The notes beneath the pieces were generated by a model. The model ran no database searches. It worked only from the letters and a program-made list of their open reading frames with translations, and was not told the DNA's origin. A stretch of DNA of 64,000 nt from Nocardia vulneris. GTDB taxonomy: Bacteria; Actinomycetota; Actinomycetes; Mycobacteriales; Mycobacteriaceae. The position numbers and the translations under genes are program-made. The stretch is taken from the NCBI RefSeq assembly GCF_001613425.1, contig NZ_BDCI01000035.1, positions 186,001 through 250,000 of the forward strand. The letters run 5' to 3'. Positions 52,884 through 61,093 of this stretch are shown piece by piece (the first letter of the stretch is position 1; each line of letters begins with the position of its first letter).

Positions 52884-52967
52884 GCGCGGGCTTCCCGGCA
52901 GGGCGGCACAGTAAGCTTCTTCGCGACGAACTGGTGCCTGAACCAGTGTGAACGGGAGTAAGAGAAC

Positions 52968-54023
52968 ATGCGTAGCTGGCCACAGGTACTCGGAACCCTC
53001 GCCGACGGCGGCGACCTGGCGGCGGCCGACACGGCATGGGCGATGGACGAGATCATGTCAGACAACGCCACCTCGGCCCAGATCGCCGCGTTCGGTGTCG
53101 CGATGAAGATCAAGGGCCCCACGCCCGCCGAACTGGCCGGCCTCGCCACCGGCATGCTCGATCACGCGCGACTGGTGCACATCGACGGGGACGCGGTCGA
53201 CATCGTCGGCACCGGCGGGGACCGTTCCGGGTCGGTGAACATCTCCACCATGTCCTCGATCGTGGTTGCCGCGGCCGGGGTGCCGGTGGTCAAACACGGC
53301 AACCGCGCGGCCTCCTCCAAGAGCGGCGGCGCCGACGTGCTCGAGGCGCTCGGGGTGAAGCTCGCCCTCGGGCCGGAGTCCGTCGCACGGTGTATTCGTG
53401 AGGTCGGCATCGGTTTCTGCTTCGCGCCGGCCTTCCATCCCGCGCTGCGGTTCGCGGGCGCGGCCCGCAAGGAGATCGGCATTCCCACCGTCTTCAATGT
53501 GCTCGGACCGCTGACGAACCCGGCCCAGCCGCGGGCCGGCCTCATCGGCTGCGCCTTCCCCGACCTGCTGCCCGTGATCGCGGGCGTGTTCACCGAGCGC
53601 GGCGGCAGCGCGCTGGTGGTGCGCGGCAACGACGGGCTGGACGAGATCACCACCTCCGACACCACCGCCGCCTGGGTGGTCTCGGGTGGACGTCGTCGCG
53701 AGACGACCATCGACCCGACCCGGCTCGGCATCCCGCGGGTCGATCTCGCCGCGTTGCGCGGCGGGGACGCCGAGGTCAACGCCGGGGTGGCGCGCGATGT
53801 CCTGGCCGGCCGCACCGGTCCGGTCCGCGACGCGGTCCTGGTGAATTCCGCGGCGGCCATCGTCGCCTACGACTTGTCCCAGGGCACAGTCGATTTCGAC
53901 ACCGACGTGCACGACGCGCTGGCCACCGGCCTGGCCCGCGCCGCCGACGCCATCGATACCGGTAACGGGGCCGCGCTGCTCGAGCGGTGGACCAAGCTCA
54001 CGGTCACCCTCGGCGACCACTGA
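52968..54023 (+). CDS. trpD: Anthranilate phosphoribosyltransferase (TrpD)
   Basis: Tryptophan synthesis: transfers phosphoribose from PRPP to anthranilate. It has 351 residues, ATG with GGGAG upstream. Signature elements: DIVGTGGDRSGSVNISTMSS (PRPP loop), VVKHGNRAASSKSGGADVLE, EVGIGFCFAPAFHPALRFAG, RKEIGIPTVFNVLGPLTNPA, and GNDGLDEITTSDTTAAWVVS. It is separated from the other trp genes and sits in the slot next to the ctaE/qcr cluster as in mycobacteria. Palindromic element copy B follows 14 bases after its stop. Confidence 0.96.
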   Translation: MRSWPQVLGTLADGGDLAAADTAWAMDEIMSDNATSAQIAAFGVAMKIKGPTPAELAGLATGMLDHARLVHIDGDAVDIVGTGGDRSGSVNISTMSSIVVAAAGVPVVKHGNRAASSKSGGADVLEALGVKLALGPESVARCIREVGIGFCFAPAFHPALRFAGAARKEIGIPTVFNVLGPLTNPAQPRAGLIGCAFPDLLPVIAGVFTERGGSALVVRGNDGLDEITTSDTTAAWVVSGGRRRETTIDPTRLGIPRVDLAALRGGDAEVNAGVARDVLAGRTGPVRDAVLVNSAAAIVAYDLSQGTVDFDTDVHDALATGLARAADAIDTGNGAALLERWTKLTVTLGDH

Positions 54024-54037
54024 CTTATTGGTCACTT

Positions 54038-54098
54038 GATCACCAGGCAATGGTGGCGGACGGCTCTCGGCCGATGCCGCCACCATTACCTGGTGATC
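54038..54098. repeat. Palindromic element, copy B
   Basis: 22-base arms (54038-54059, 54077-54098) with one mismatch and a 17-base spacer. The inner arm TGGTGGCGG and spacer match copies A and C, but the outer arm reads GATCACCAGG instead of GATCAGGAGG, changed in both arms together so pairing is kept. It stands 14 bases after the trpD stop and may act as its terminator. I see no gene in 54099-54276. Confidence 0.85.
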
Positions 54099-54276
54099 GC
54101 TCGTCCAGGGGTGCGATTTGGTAGCTGACGGACATAAATGCTGTTCAGCGGACTAGAGTTGCGAGCGGGGGCGACGTGGTGACGTCGGCGGGCACGGCAA
54201 GCCTGGCGCGCGACGGTCCCCGGTCATCAACTAGATGAAGGGCAGGCGTCTCACTCCGGAAAGTAAGGAGCACGGC

Positions 54277-54567
54277 ATGCAGCGCAGCTGTTCCGTACTA
54301 CTGGGCGTACTGGCGACAGCGGGATTCGTCGCCGTCGCGCCGACCGCGTCGGCCATCCCGGGAAATCTGTACATCAACGGTACGCCGTATGCCGATCCGT
54401 CCGGTTGCATGATGGTCGGCGACGGCGCACCGATGTCCATCGAGAACGACACCGCGGGCACGGTGACCGTGTACACCCGCGCCGACTGCGACGAAGGCGA
54501 CGTCACCGCGGTGCTCGGGGCGGGTGAAAGCGGTACCTACCCCGGCAAATCCGTCGTGGTGGGCTGA
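54277..54567 (+). CDS. Small secreted protein, unknown
   Basis: 96 residues from the ATG at 54277 with AAGGAG 6 bases before it. Signal peptide: MQRSCSVLLGVLATAGFVAV, cleavage after TASA. The mature part is about 67 residues with two cysteines (DPSGCMMVGDG and RADCDEGD), probably forming a disulfide, and ends GTYPGKSVVVG. It resembles small exported proteins common in Nocardia; no family is assigned. The frame is open 14 residues upstream but the ribosome site supports this start. It ends 4 bases from the convergent Lrp-like gene. Confidence 0.75.
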   Translation: MQRSCSVLLGVLATAGFVAVAPTASAIPGNLYINGTPYADPSGCMMVGDGAPMSIENDTAGTVTVYTRADCDEGDVTAVLGAGESGTYPGKSVVVG

Positions 54568-54571
54568 GGCG

Positions 54572-54847
54572 CTACTCCCCCAGCGAGAACCCGGCCTCCA
54601 CATCGGCGCTCGAATACGACTTGAACGCGATATGCGTGATGGTCCGCGCGACGCCGGGCGTCTTGTCGATCCGTCCGGTGACCACGTCGGCGATCTGCTC
54701 GTGGTCGCGCACCCGCACGATCGCGATCAGATCCACATCGCCTGCGCACGAATACACCTCGGCGACCCCTTCGGTATCCGCCACCGCCTGCGCGGTCTCC
54801 GGAATACGCCCGTTGTCGGCGTCGATAAGCACGATCGCGGTAATCAT
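54572..54847 (-). CDS. Stand-alone Lrp/AsnC ligand-binding (RAM) domain protein
   Basis: 91 residues from the ATG at 54847 (MITAIVLIDADNGRIPETAQ). It contains only the effector-binding/oligomerisation domain of Lrp regulators: VADTEGVAEVYSCAGDVDL, then IAIVRVRDHEQIADVVTGRI, with no helix-turn-helix. Such proteins bind amino acids and may modulate full-length Lrp proteins. The gene is single and convergent with the secreted-protein gene. Confidence 0.85.
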   Translation of the reverse strand: MITAIVLIDADNGRIPETAQAVADTEGVAEVYSCAGDVDLIAIVRVRDHEQIADVVTGRIDKTPGVARTITHIAFKSYSSADVEAGFSLGE

Positions 54848-54952
54848 GGGATCAGCGTAATGCGCGCCACCCCCCGCCCCCACCCCGCCACGTGGCCCTT
54901 CTGCCGACCCTGCGGGACCCGCGCCCAGAAGGCACGGAACGAGGCGATCCTT

Positions 54953-56872
54953 TCACCGCTGCTTGTACTCCTCCTCCACCGAACGGCTCCGAGCCGCGAC
55001 ATCCGCCACCTCCGCCCACCCCAACCAGCGCCCCGCCCCGTACATCGGTTCCCGATACCCCTCCGTACTCCGCACAATCCGCACCCCCGCCCGCGCCAAC
55101 CACCGCGCCACCAACGCCGCCTCCTCCGGCGAAGCCCCCCGCAACGGCGGCACATTGATCGAAACCCGCTCCCCCGCAACGTCGGATCTCGGCTGGGCCG
55201 GGGGCTTCTGGGTTTCCGGGGCGGGTGGGGCCACGTCAGGAGTGGGTGATTCGGGGTGCACTCCCCCTTCTGGGATCACGGTTTCGGCGGCGGCGACGAG
55301 GTGTTCCACCACGGGCATGGGCGGGACGCCGCGGGGGGCGGTACCTGCGGCGGCGAGCCGGCCGTAGCGGATGACGGAGAATTCCCAGCCGCCCGCACCG
55401 TCGGGGTGGGCGGTGACGAGTTCGGCGATGCGGGCGACGGCCGCGAGACGCTGGGTGCGGTGCAGGGCGCGGATCACGGCGACGGCGCGGTCCCGCAGGC
55501 GCGCGGCGGCCTCGAAATGCTGGGCTCGGGAGTGGGTTTCGATGCGGTCGAGCATGGCGCGGACGGGCGCGTCGGAGCGTCCGGCGAACAGGGCGCGCAC
55601 GAGCGCGGGAGCGGGCGCGTATTCCTCTGTATTAATAGGAGTCCCTGTCACGGCGGCGGGACAGCCGCCGACGACCGCGGGCGGGCACTCGTGAGTCCCG
55701 CGCCGGGGCAGACGGGTACTGCAGGTCCGCAGGCCGGTGAATTCGGCGATGATCAGCGCGAGATCGGCGGCGTCCATCCGAGAGTTGAAGGGCCCCAGCG
55801 CGTCTCGGTTCGGCGTGCGAACGACGGCGAACCGCGGGAAGGGTTCGTCGGTGAGCGTGAGCCACCACGCCCGCTTGGGAAACTTGGACCGCCGGTTGTA
55901 GGGCGGGGTGTGCACGACGAGCAGTCGCAGTTCCCGCACACCCGCTTCGAGGGCGTGCGCGCAGACCACATGGTCGACCCGGGTGGCGAGGGCGACCATT
56001 TCTTTCATCCGCCCCCGGGTTTCCGATCCGGTGAAGTAGTTGCGCACGCGGCGGCGCAGATTCACCGCCGTGCCGATGTAGAGGACTTCGTCGGACGGCC
56101 CGCGGAACAGGTAGACGCCGGGCGCGGTGGGCAGGTCCGCGGCCAGGAAACGCTTGGCGCGCTGGCGCGGGGTGACGTCGGGCAGGTAGTCGACCAACTC
56201 GGTGAGGCTGTGCACGCCCTGGTTGCCGACCCGGCCGATGAGCGCGTGCAACACGTCGACGGTCGCGCGCGCGTCGTCGAGAGCGCGGTGCGTCGGTTGT
56301 GTACTCGCGCCGAGCAACTGGGCGAGTGCACTCAACCGGACCGAGGGCGCTTCGTCCCGGCCGAGCACGCGCCGGGCCAGCTTCACCGTGCACAGCACCG
56401 TCGCGGACGGCCACACCGTCTCGCACTGGGCCGCGGCGGCCCGCAGGAACGCCATGTCGAACCGCGCGTTGTGCGCGACCAGTACCGCGCCCGCGGCGAA
56501 CTCCAGGAATCCGGGCAGCACGGCGTCGATCTTCGGAGCCGCGTACACCATCGCGGTGGTGATGCCGGTGACCTGGACGATCGCGGGCGGCACCGCCCGC
56601 CCCGGGTTGACCAGGGTCGCGAACTCGCCGAGCACTTCGCCGCCGCGCACCTTGACCGCGCCGATCTCGGTGATCGCGTCGGCGCCGGGACTGGTACCCG
56701 TGGTCTCCAGGTCGACCACCACGAAGGTGGTGTCGTAGAGGGGCGTGTCGAGGTCGTCGAAGACCAACTGCTGAGCTGCGGCCTTGCGCGGAGCGGGGAC
56801 GGACACGGGCTGGAGCGTAGGCGGTGGGTCCGACAAGGACGGGTCCGCGCAGCCGCCCGCTTCCGCGCACAC
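54953..56872 (-). CDS. DEDDh exonuclease fused to a GIY-YIG (UvrC-type) nuclease domain
   Basis: 639 residues. N-terminal exonuclease like DNA polymerase III epsilon: FVVVDLETTGTSPGADAITE, VLVAHNARFDMAFLRAAAAQ, and THRALDDARATVDVLHALI (catalytic acids and His). A GIY-YIG domain follows near residue 245: APGVYLFRGPSDEVLYIGTA, then NLRRRVRNYFTG. A UvrB-interaction-like helix and Pro-rich region follow, then a C-terminal block (EEAALVARWLARAGVRIVR). It corresponds to Rv2191. The role is probably DNA repair or RNA processing. The start is GTG at 56872; a GTG near 56806 (VSVPAPRKAAAQQ) is also possible. Confidence 0.88.
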   Translation of the reverse strand: MCAEAGGCADPSLSDPPPTLQPVSVPAPRKAAAQQLVFDDLDTPLYDTTFVVVDLETTGTSPGADAITEIGAVKVRGGEVLGEFATLVNPGRAVPPAIVQVTGITTAMVYAAPKIDAVLPGFLEFAAGAVLVAHNARFDMAFLRAAAAQCETVWPSATVLCTVKLARRVLGRDEAPSVRLSALAQLLGASTQPTHRALDDARATVDVLHALIGRVGNQGVHSLTELVDYLPDVTPRQRAKRFLAADLPTAPGVYLFRGPSDEVLYIGTAVNLRRRVRNYFTGSETRGRMKEMVALATRVDHVVCAHALEAGVRELRLLVVHTPPYNRRSKFPKRAWWLTLTDEPFPRFAVVRTPNRDALGPFNSRMDAADLALIIAEFTGLRTCSTRLPRRGTHECPPAVVGGCPAAVTGTPINTEEYAPAPALVRALFAGRSDAPVRAMLDRIETHSRAQHFEAAARLRDRAVAVIRALHRTQRLAAVARIAELVTAHPDGAGGWEFSVIRYGRLAAAGTAPRGVPPMPVVEHLVAAAETVIPEGGVHPESPTPDVAPPAPETQKPPAQPRSDVAGERVSINVPPLRGASPEEAALVARWLARAGVRIVRSTEGYREPMYGAGRWLGWAEVADVAARSRSVEEEYKQR

Positions 56873-57311
56873 GAAAGCCGCAGAGAATGTCCGAATTACT
56901 CTGTGGGGATTTCGTTGTGTTACCCATGAAACGATCTAGAAAGCCGAAAAGTGGCGTAGATCACATTGTTGCATAAAACGTATCAACAGGTCTGGCGTGT
57001 CCAACCGCTCGGGCGCGCCGTCGGCGGCGTGCTGTGACCGATCACAGCGAGACTGCCGACCGACCAGTCTCGAAGCTGGAGATGTCCGCGATATGAACGC
57101 AACGACCTGGGGAAATGTCCAGTTCGTACACACTCCGGCGACCCGTGGACGCGCCGAAGCGGACCGCGGTAGCGACCCAGACGCTCGATGGAGGCAGCAC
57201 GCCGTTATCTTTTTGTGATTGCTGGGACATATCTCACATTGATTAAGCGGAAATTCACACACGCGCACACAATTCGCCGAAGTCCGACTTTACAAACCAC
57301 CGTGATGTGTT
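56873..57311. other. Long regulatory intergenic region before the first NlpC/P60 gene
   Basis: Relatively AT-rich (stretches such as TTATCTTTTTGTG). It holds an 18-base palindrome, GCTGTGACCGATCACAGC (57031-57048), made of two GTCACAGC-type half-sites facing each other. Such half-sites resemble those reported for MtrA, and TGTGA/TCACA also resembles Crp-type sites but with a 4-base centre. Open frames here look non-coding. The 554-base gap is continued by the promoter motif at 57312. Confidence 0.45.
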
Positions 57312-57330
57312 CGTAACCTTTTCGAGACCT
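57312..57330 (+). promoter_or_regulatory. Shared promoter motif, copy 1 (first P60 gene)
   Basis: CGTAACCTTTTCGAGACCT ends exactly 96 bases before the ATG at 57427. The same motif with two changes ends 96 bases before the second P60 start (58089-58107). TAACCT may be the -10. Confidence 0.6.
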
Positions 57331-57426
57331 CACGGAGTCCGCCGCATCGAACCCGGTGCGAACGACACGAAGTCCGCGGCACCAGTCAGGGTGCGGCGTC
57401 GTGGGGCAGATTGGGAGTACCGCATC

Positions 57427-57996
57427 ATGACGACCGAATCCGTCAAGCGACAGGCGCAGCGCGCCATCGCCGCCGGGGCCGTCGGCGCTGCCACCATCGG
57501 CGCTTTCCTGCTTCCGGCCGCCCCCGCATCGGCTCAGCCGGTGACCATTCCCGGCGTCGGAACCTTCGAGGTGCCGAACGAGATCCAGATCCCGCAGGGC
57601 ATCCCCGGCGTCGAGCTGCCCGCGCAGCCGCTGCCCTTCGTCGCCCCGAAGAAGACCATCGGCGAAGAGGCTCTCGACGCCGCCATGACCAAGCTCGGCG
57701 CCCCGTACGTGTACGGCGCCGCGGGCCCGAACGCCTTCGACTGCTCCGGCCTCGTGAAGTGGGCCTACGCGCAGGCCGGCCTGGAGCTGCCGCGCACCAG
57801 CGGCGCCCAGCTGTCCGCCGGCAGCCCGGTCTCGATGGACGACCTGCAGCCCGGCGACCTGGTGTCGTTCTACGGCGGCGGCCACTCCGGCCTGTACGCC
57901 GGTGACGGCAATGTCGTGCACGCGTCCACCTCCGGTACGCCCGTGCAGGTGGCGCCGATCTCCTCGATGCCCATCGCCGGAGCCCGACGCTTCTGA
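57427..57996 (+). CDS. Secreted NlpC/P60 peptidoglycan hydrolase (short form)
   Basis: 189 residues from the ATG at 57427. Signal peptide of about 35 residues (AAGAVGAATIGAFLLPAAPA, then SAQP). A short linker rich in Pro/Ile (VPNEIQIPQGIPGVELPAQP) leads to the P60 domain (about 75-189): KLGAPYVYGAAGPNAFDCSG with catalytic Cys, LPRTSGAQLSAGSPVSMDDL, the catalytic His in GGGHSGLYAG, and NVVHASTSGTPVQVAPISSM. It probably cleaves D-Glu-DAP bonds in stem peptides. The next gene is a longer P60 protein behind the same promoter motif. Confidence 0.92.
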   Translation: MTTESVKRQAQRAIAAGAVGAATIGAFLLPAAPASAQPVTIPGVGTFEVPNEIQIPQGIPGVELPAQPLPFVAPKKTIGEEALDAAMTKLGAPYVYGAAGPNAFDCSGLVKWAYAQAGLELPRTSGAQLSAGSPVSMDDLQPGDLVSFYGGGHSGLYAGDGNVVHASTSGTPVQVAPISSMPIAGARRF

Positions 57997-58088
57997 GAAA
58001 CCGCTGGTCGGGCCGTACGTTGCGGCCCGACCACCGGATGGCGGCCGTGATCGTTTCGTTCTCTACTGGACACGGACCCTGGCCGTTC

Positions 58089-58107
58089 CGTAACCTAATC
58101 GAGACCT
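58089..58107 (+). promoter_or_regulatory. Shared promoter motif, copy 2 (second P60 gene)
   Basis: CGTAACCTAATCGAGACCT, 17 of 19 bases identical to copy 1, 96 bases before the GTG at 58204. TGGACA lies 18 bases before its TAACCT and may be the -35. Confidence 0.6.
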
Positions 58108-58203
58108 TCTGGATTTACCCGAGGCACGCACTGCGCAAACCTCGGTTCCCGGAAGGCGTTGCGTCGGTTCAACCAGATCGAGAGAACAGGGGCACGGCAG
58201 CCT

Positions 58204-59283
58204 GTGGCAGCACACCGGAGACAGGGCACGCTGAGACTCGACACGAAACGTCTGGTGGGTGGCGCGTTGGCGGCCGGAGTATTGGCCACCACCACCGTCT
58301 ACGGCGCGGGCCCGGTCGGCGCCGATCCGGTCGCCCTACCCGCGACCGCCGCCGACGCCGTGCAGCGGATGATCGACCTGTCCCGCCAGTCGGAACAGCT
58401 CAACGAGCAGGCGCTCAACGCCCAATCCGACCTGGACACCAAACTCGGGTTGCAGCGCGAGGCCGATGCCAAACTGGCCGCCAGCACCGATCAGGTGAAC
58501 CTGGCCCGCGACGAAGTGCGCAAGTACCAGCCGATCATCGACCGCACCGCGATCGCCGCCTATCAGGGCGCGCGCACCAACCGGTTGTTCGCCGTCCTGG
58601 TCAGTGATTCCCCCCAGCAACTGCTCGACCAGATGTCCACGCTGGACGTGCTCGCCGCGCAGACCTCCGATCAGCTCGCGCTCTACAAGAAGGCCACCGA
58701 CGCCGCCGAGAGCGCGGAAGCCGACGCCCGCCGTGCCTCCGACGAGGCCCGCGCCGCCGCCGACAAGGCCGAAACGGTGCGCGGCGAGCTGGAACGCAAA
58801 CGCAGCGATCTCAGCGGCGCCATCGTCCAGGTGGTGCAGGCGTGGACCGGGTTGTCCACCAAGGACAAGTCCGCGCTGGCCGGCCCGGCGTTCCCGCCCG
58901 GCTTCGACCGCGACACCCTGCTGCAGGGCCTGGTGCCCGGCAGCGGCACCAGCGCGCTGGCCGCGAGCCTCACCCGCATCGGCGACCCGTACGTGTGGGG
59001 CGCGACCGGACCGCACCAGTTCGACTGCTCCGGTCTGGTGCAGTGGGCGTTCAAACAGGTCGGCAAGGACGTGCCGCGCACCAGTTCGCAGCAGGCGTCC
59101 TACGGCACGCCCGTCGCGCAGAACGATTTGCAGCCCGGCGATGTCGTGTTCTTCTACAACGACATCTCCCATGTCGGCATCTACGCGGGCAACGGACTCA
59201 TGGTGCATGCCTCCACCTTCGGCGTCCCGGTCGCGGTAGCCCCCATCAGCACCACGCCGTACCACTCCGCTCGGCGATACTGA
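58204..59283 (+). CDS. Coiled-coil NlpC/P60 peptidoglycan endopeptidase (Rv2190c/RipA-like)
   Basis: 359 residues from the GTG at 58204, chosen over a further-upstream TTG because it places the shared motif at the same distance as in the paralogue. Signal peptide (ALAAGVLATTTVYGAGPVGA), then a long helical coiled-coil region (about 50-220: IDLSRQSEQLNEQALNAQSD; AESAEADARRASDEARAAAD), then the P60 domain: RIGDPYVWGATGPHQFDCSG (Cys), ISHVGIYAGNGLMVHAST (His), ending near residue 359. RipA-type enzymes split daughter cells; the coiled coil can block the active site until activation. It is followed by the mini-ORF chain. Confidence 0.92.
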   Translation: MAAHRRQGTLRLDTKRLVGGALAAGVLATTTVYGAGPVGADPVALPATAADAVQRMIDLSRQSEQLNEQALNAQSDLDTKLGLQREADAKLAASTDQVNLARDEVRKYQPIIDRTAIAAYQGARTNRLFAVLVSDSPQQLLDQMSTLDVLAAQTSDQLALYKKATDAAESAEADARRASDEARAAADKAETVRGELERKRSDLSGAIVQVVQAWTGLSTKDKSALAGPAFPPGFDRDTLLQGLVPGSGTSALAASLTRIGDPYVWGATGPHQFDCSGLVQWAFKQVGKDVPRTSSQQASYGTPVAQNDLQPGDVVFFYNDISHVGIYAGNGLMVHASTFGVPVAVAPISTTPYHSARRY

Positions 59284-59289
59284 ACAACC

Positions 59290-59974
59290 ATGAGTGGGAA
59301 CGCCTCCCCGTCTCCCACCGCCGATCCCCCGAGCGCGACCCCATCCGAGGCGGTGCGATGAGCAGACCCGGTACGCAACTCGTGCACGCCTCGCGCACAG
59401 ACCCTCACCGAGTTCAGCTGGGCCGCGCAGATGCCGCCGTATGTGGCGTCGAGCGCCGACGGGGTCGAACCTCGAGCGCACATCATGCGCCGACGCACCT
59501 CGCGGCTGATGAAGTCGAGCACCGCACGGTGGCCCCATGAACGAACCCAATACGCGAACCATGCGCCAACGCACCTCGCGCCCAGTGCAACCGAGCACCG
59601 ACCCGGTGACACCATGAACAAACCCAAGTACGCGAACCATGCGCCAGCGCATCTCGCGCCCGGTGAAGCCGAGCACCGACGCGGTGGCCCCATGAACGAA
59701 CCCAGTACGCGAACCATGTGCCAACGCACCTCGCGCCCAGTACAACCGAGCACCGACCCGGTGGCACCATGAACGAACCCGATGCGCGAACCATGCACCA
59801 GCCGTGCCTGGTGGAACCGAACAACGGCGAGGTGGACCATGAGCAAACGCGATGCGCAGATCACGCACGCCTCGCGCGTGGTGGTATCGAGGTCGGCCGG
59901 TGATTGACACCCGGGCGCGAATCATGGGCCGTCGCGCCCCGGGCATGGTGAAGTCAGACGAGGTGCGGTCATGA
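59290..59974 (+). other. Chain of six overlapping short ORFs linking the P60 gene to the metalloprotease gene
   Basis: Six ORFs, each beginning inside the stop codon of the previous one: 59290-59361 (23 aa), 59358-59540 (60 aa), 59537-59617 (26 aa), 59614-59772 (52 aa), 59769-59903 (44 aa) and 59900-59974 (24 aa). The last stop overlaps the protease ATG at 59971. Junctions are ATGA except GTGA at 59900; the first ATG is 6 bases past the P60 stop. Four of the starts read ATGAAC or ATGAGC preceded by GGTGG-type sequences. Three of the peptides are made from the 77-base repeats. Whether they are translated is unknown; as drawn, ribosomes could travel from one large gene to the other. Confidence 0.45.
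59474..59970 (+). repeat. Degenerate tandem repeat, units of about 77 bases
   Basis: Unit starts (ATGAACGAACCC or a variant) at 59537, 59614, 59692 and 59769, i.e. 77, 78 and 77 bases apart, with a partial unit before 59537 and a decayed one from 59839. The common core is CGCGAACCATGCGCCAACG, then CACCTCGCGCCC and GAGCACCGACCCGGTGGC. Unit length is not a multiple of three, so the reading frame shifts from unit to unit. Confidence 0.85.
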
Positions 59975-60966
59975 GTGGCGCGCGACGGTTGCGCGCATGG
60001 TGGTCGGCGCGGCGGCGCTTCGAGTTCGTGCTCACCGTGGCGATGGTGGTAGCGCTGACCGGATTCTGTGGCGCGTTGGTGCTGTTGCCGAACACCGCGC
60101 TGCCCAGACCGCAGAGTGCGCAACAGCACGAGGCGGTCGGTCAGGCCACCGCGACCGACCCGCGTCTGGCCGAAATCAGGCGCAGCATCGAACCTTTCGG
60201 CACGATCGTCGCGCATCAGGTGCCGACCGGCGACGGGCAGCAGTCCCTGGTCGTCGGTCATCCGGCACAGCGCATCGAAATGGACGTTCTGGAGCAGGCA
60301 CTCGGCGCGGCGACCACCGCGGTCACCGCGGTGTGGGGTCCGGGCTGGCCGCAGTCGACCGTGGTCGTCGTCGCCTCCTCCCCCTCCGAGTTCGCCGGGC
60401 TGGTGCACGCGGGCGCCACCATGTCCGCGGAGGTCGCCGCCGCTTCAGTGGCCGACCCGTACATCCCCGGCACCCCGCCTACCGGTCAGCGCATCGTCTT
60501 CAGCCCGGACGCGGGCCGTCGCCTGGATCCCGAGGGCCTGCGCACCCTGCTCCGCCACGAACTCACCCATATCGCCACCCGCGCCGAAACCCGGGACGGC
60601 GCACCGTTGTGGCTGCTGGAGGGCTTCGCCGACTACGTCGCCCACCGCAACCAGGGCCATCCCTTCACCGACGTCGCCCCGAGCCTCACCGCCCGCGTCC
60701 GCTTGAAAGCCCTACCGTCCGATCTTCCAGCCGACGCCGACTTCACCGGCCCCAAAGCCGCCGCGGCCTACGAGCAGGCGTGGTCCGTCTGCGCCTTCGT
60801 CGCCGACAGCTACGACCAACCCCGCCTCGTCGAGCTCTACCGCCGCTTGGCCGCCGCCCCGCAGACCCCGGCCACCGAAGACGACATCCTCCGCGCCATC
60901 CTGGGCACCTCTCGCCCCGACTTCGTCGCGGCCTGGCGAGCCTGGCTCGCCACCCAAGTCAACTGA
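59971..60966 (+). CDS. Membrane-anchored zinc metallopeptidase (peptidase MA-like; Rv2189c position)
   Basis: 331 residues, ATG with GAGGTG upstream. A basic N-terminus and one membrane segment (FVLTVAMVVALTGFCGALVL, about 20-40) put the rest outside. The zinc site HELTHIATR (HExxH) lies near residue 195, and a third ligand glutamate is in WLLEGFADYVAHRN about 20 residues later, the gluzincin pattern of peptidase MA proteins. An upstream SSPSEFAGLVHAG and ADPYIPGTPPTGQRIVF fit the family. The substrate is unknown; location and neighbours suggest envelope quality control. Palindrome copy C follows 6 bases after the stop. Confidence 0.82.
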   Translation: MSGARRLRAWWSARRRFEFVLTVAMVVALTGFCGALVLLPNTALPRPQSAQQHEAVGQATATDPRLAEIRRSIEPFGTIVAHQVPTGDGQQSLVVGHPAQRIEMDVLEQALGAATTAVTAVWGPGWPQSTVVVVASSPSEFAGLVHAGATMSAEVAAASVADPYIPGTPPTGQRIVFSPDAGRRLDPEGLRTLLRHELTHIATRAETRDGAPLWLLEGFADYVAHRNQGHPFTDVAPSLTARVRLKALPSDLPADADFTGPKAAAAYEQAWSVCAFVADSYDQPRLVELYRRLAAAPQTPATEDDILRAILGTSRPDFVAAWRAWLATQVN

Positions 60967-60972
60967 TCAGGC

Positions 60973-61033
60973 GATCAGGAGGAACTGGTGGCGTTCGCCT
61001 CTCGCCCGACGCCGCCACCATTTCCTCCTGATC
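60973..61033. repeat. Palindromic element, copy C
   Basis: Arms at 60973-60994 and 61012-61033. It shares GATCAGGAGGAA and TGGTGGCG with copy A. It starts 6 bases after the protease stop and 61 bases before pimB, consistent with a terminator or mRNA-end hairpin. Confidence 0.85.
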
Positions 61034-61093
61034 GGCCGACCAATCGCGACGGCGCGCGCAAGCGAGTCGAATCCAACCCAGTAGGTTGTTCGC

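Noticed and set aside
56997..57218. 73-codon open frame in the gap before the P60 genes
   Set aside because: Start lacks a ribosome site, codon third positions are not GC-biased, and it overlaps the regulatory palindrome.
57331..57426. ydaO (c-di-AMP) riboswitch before the P60 genes, a common arrangement in actinobacteria
   Set aside because: The conserved core segments of that aptamer could not be found between the promoter motif and either P60 start; a covariance search would settle it.
59474..59970. Tandem repeats as a CRISPR array
   Set aside because: Units are directly adjacent and vary along their whole length; there are no identical repeats separated by unique spacers, and no cas genes.
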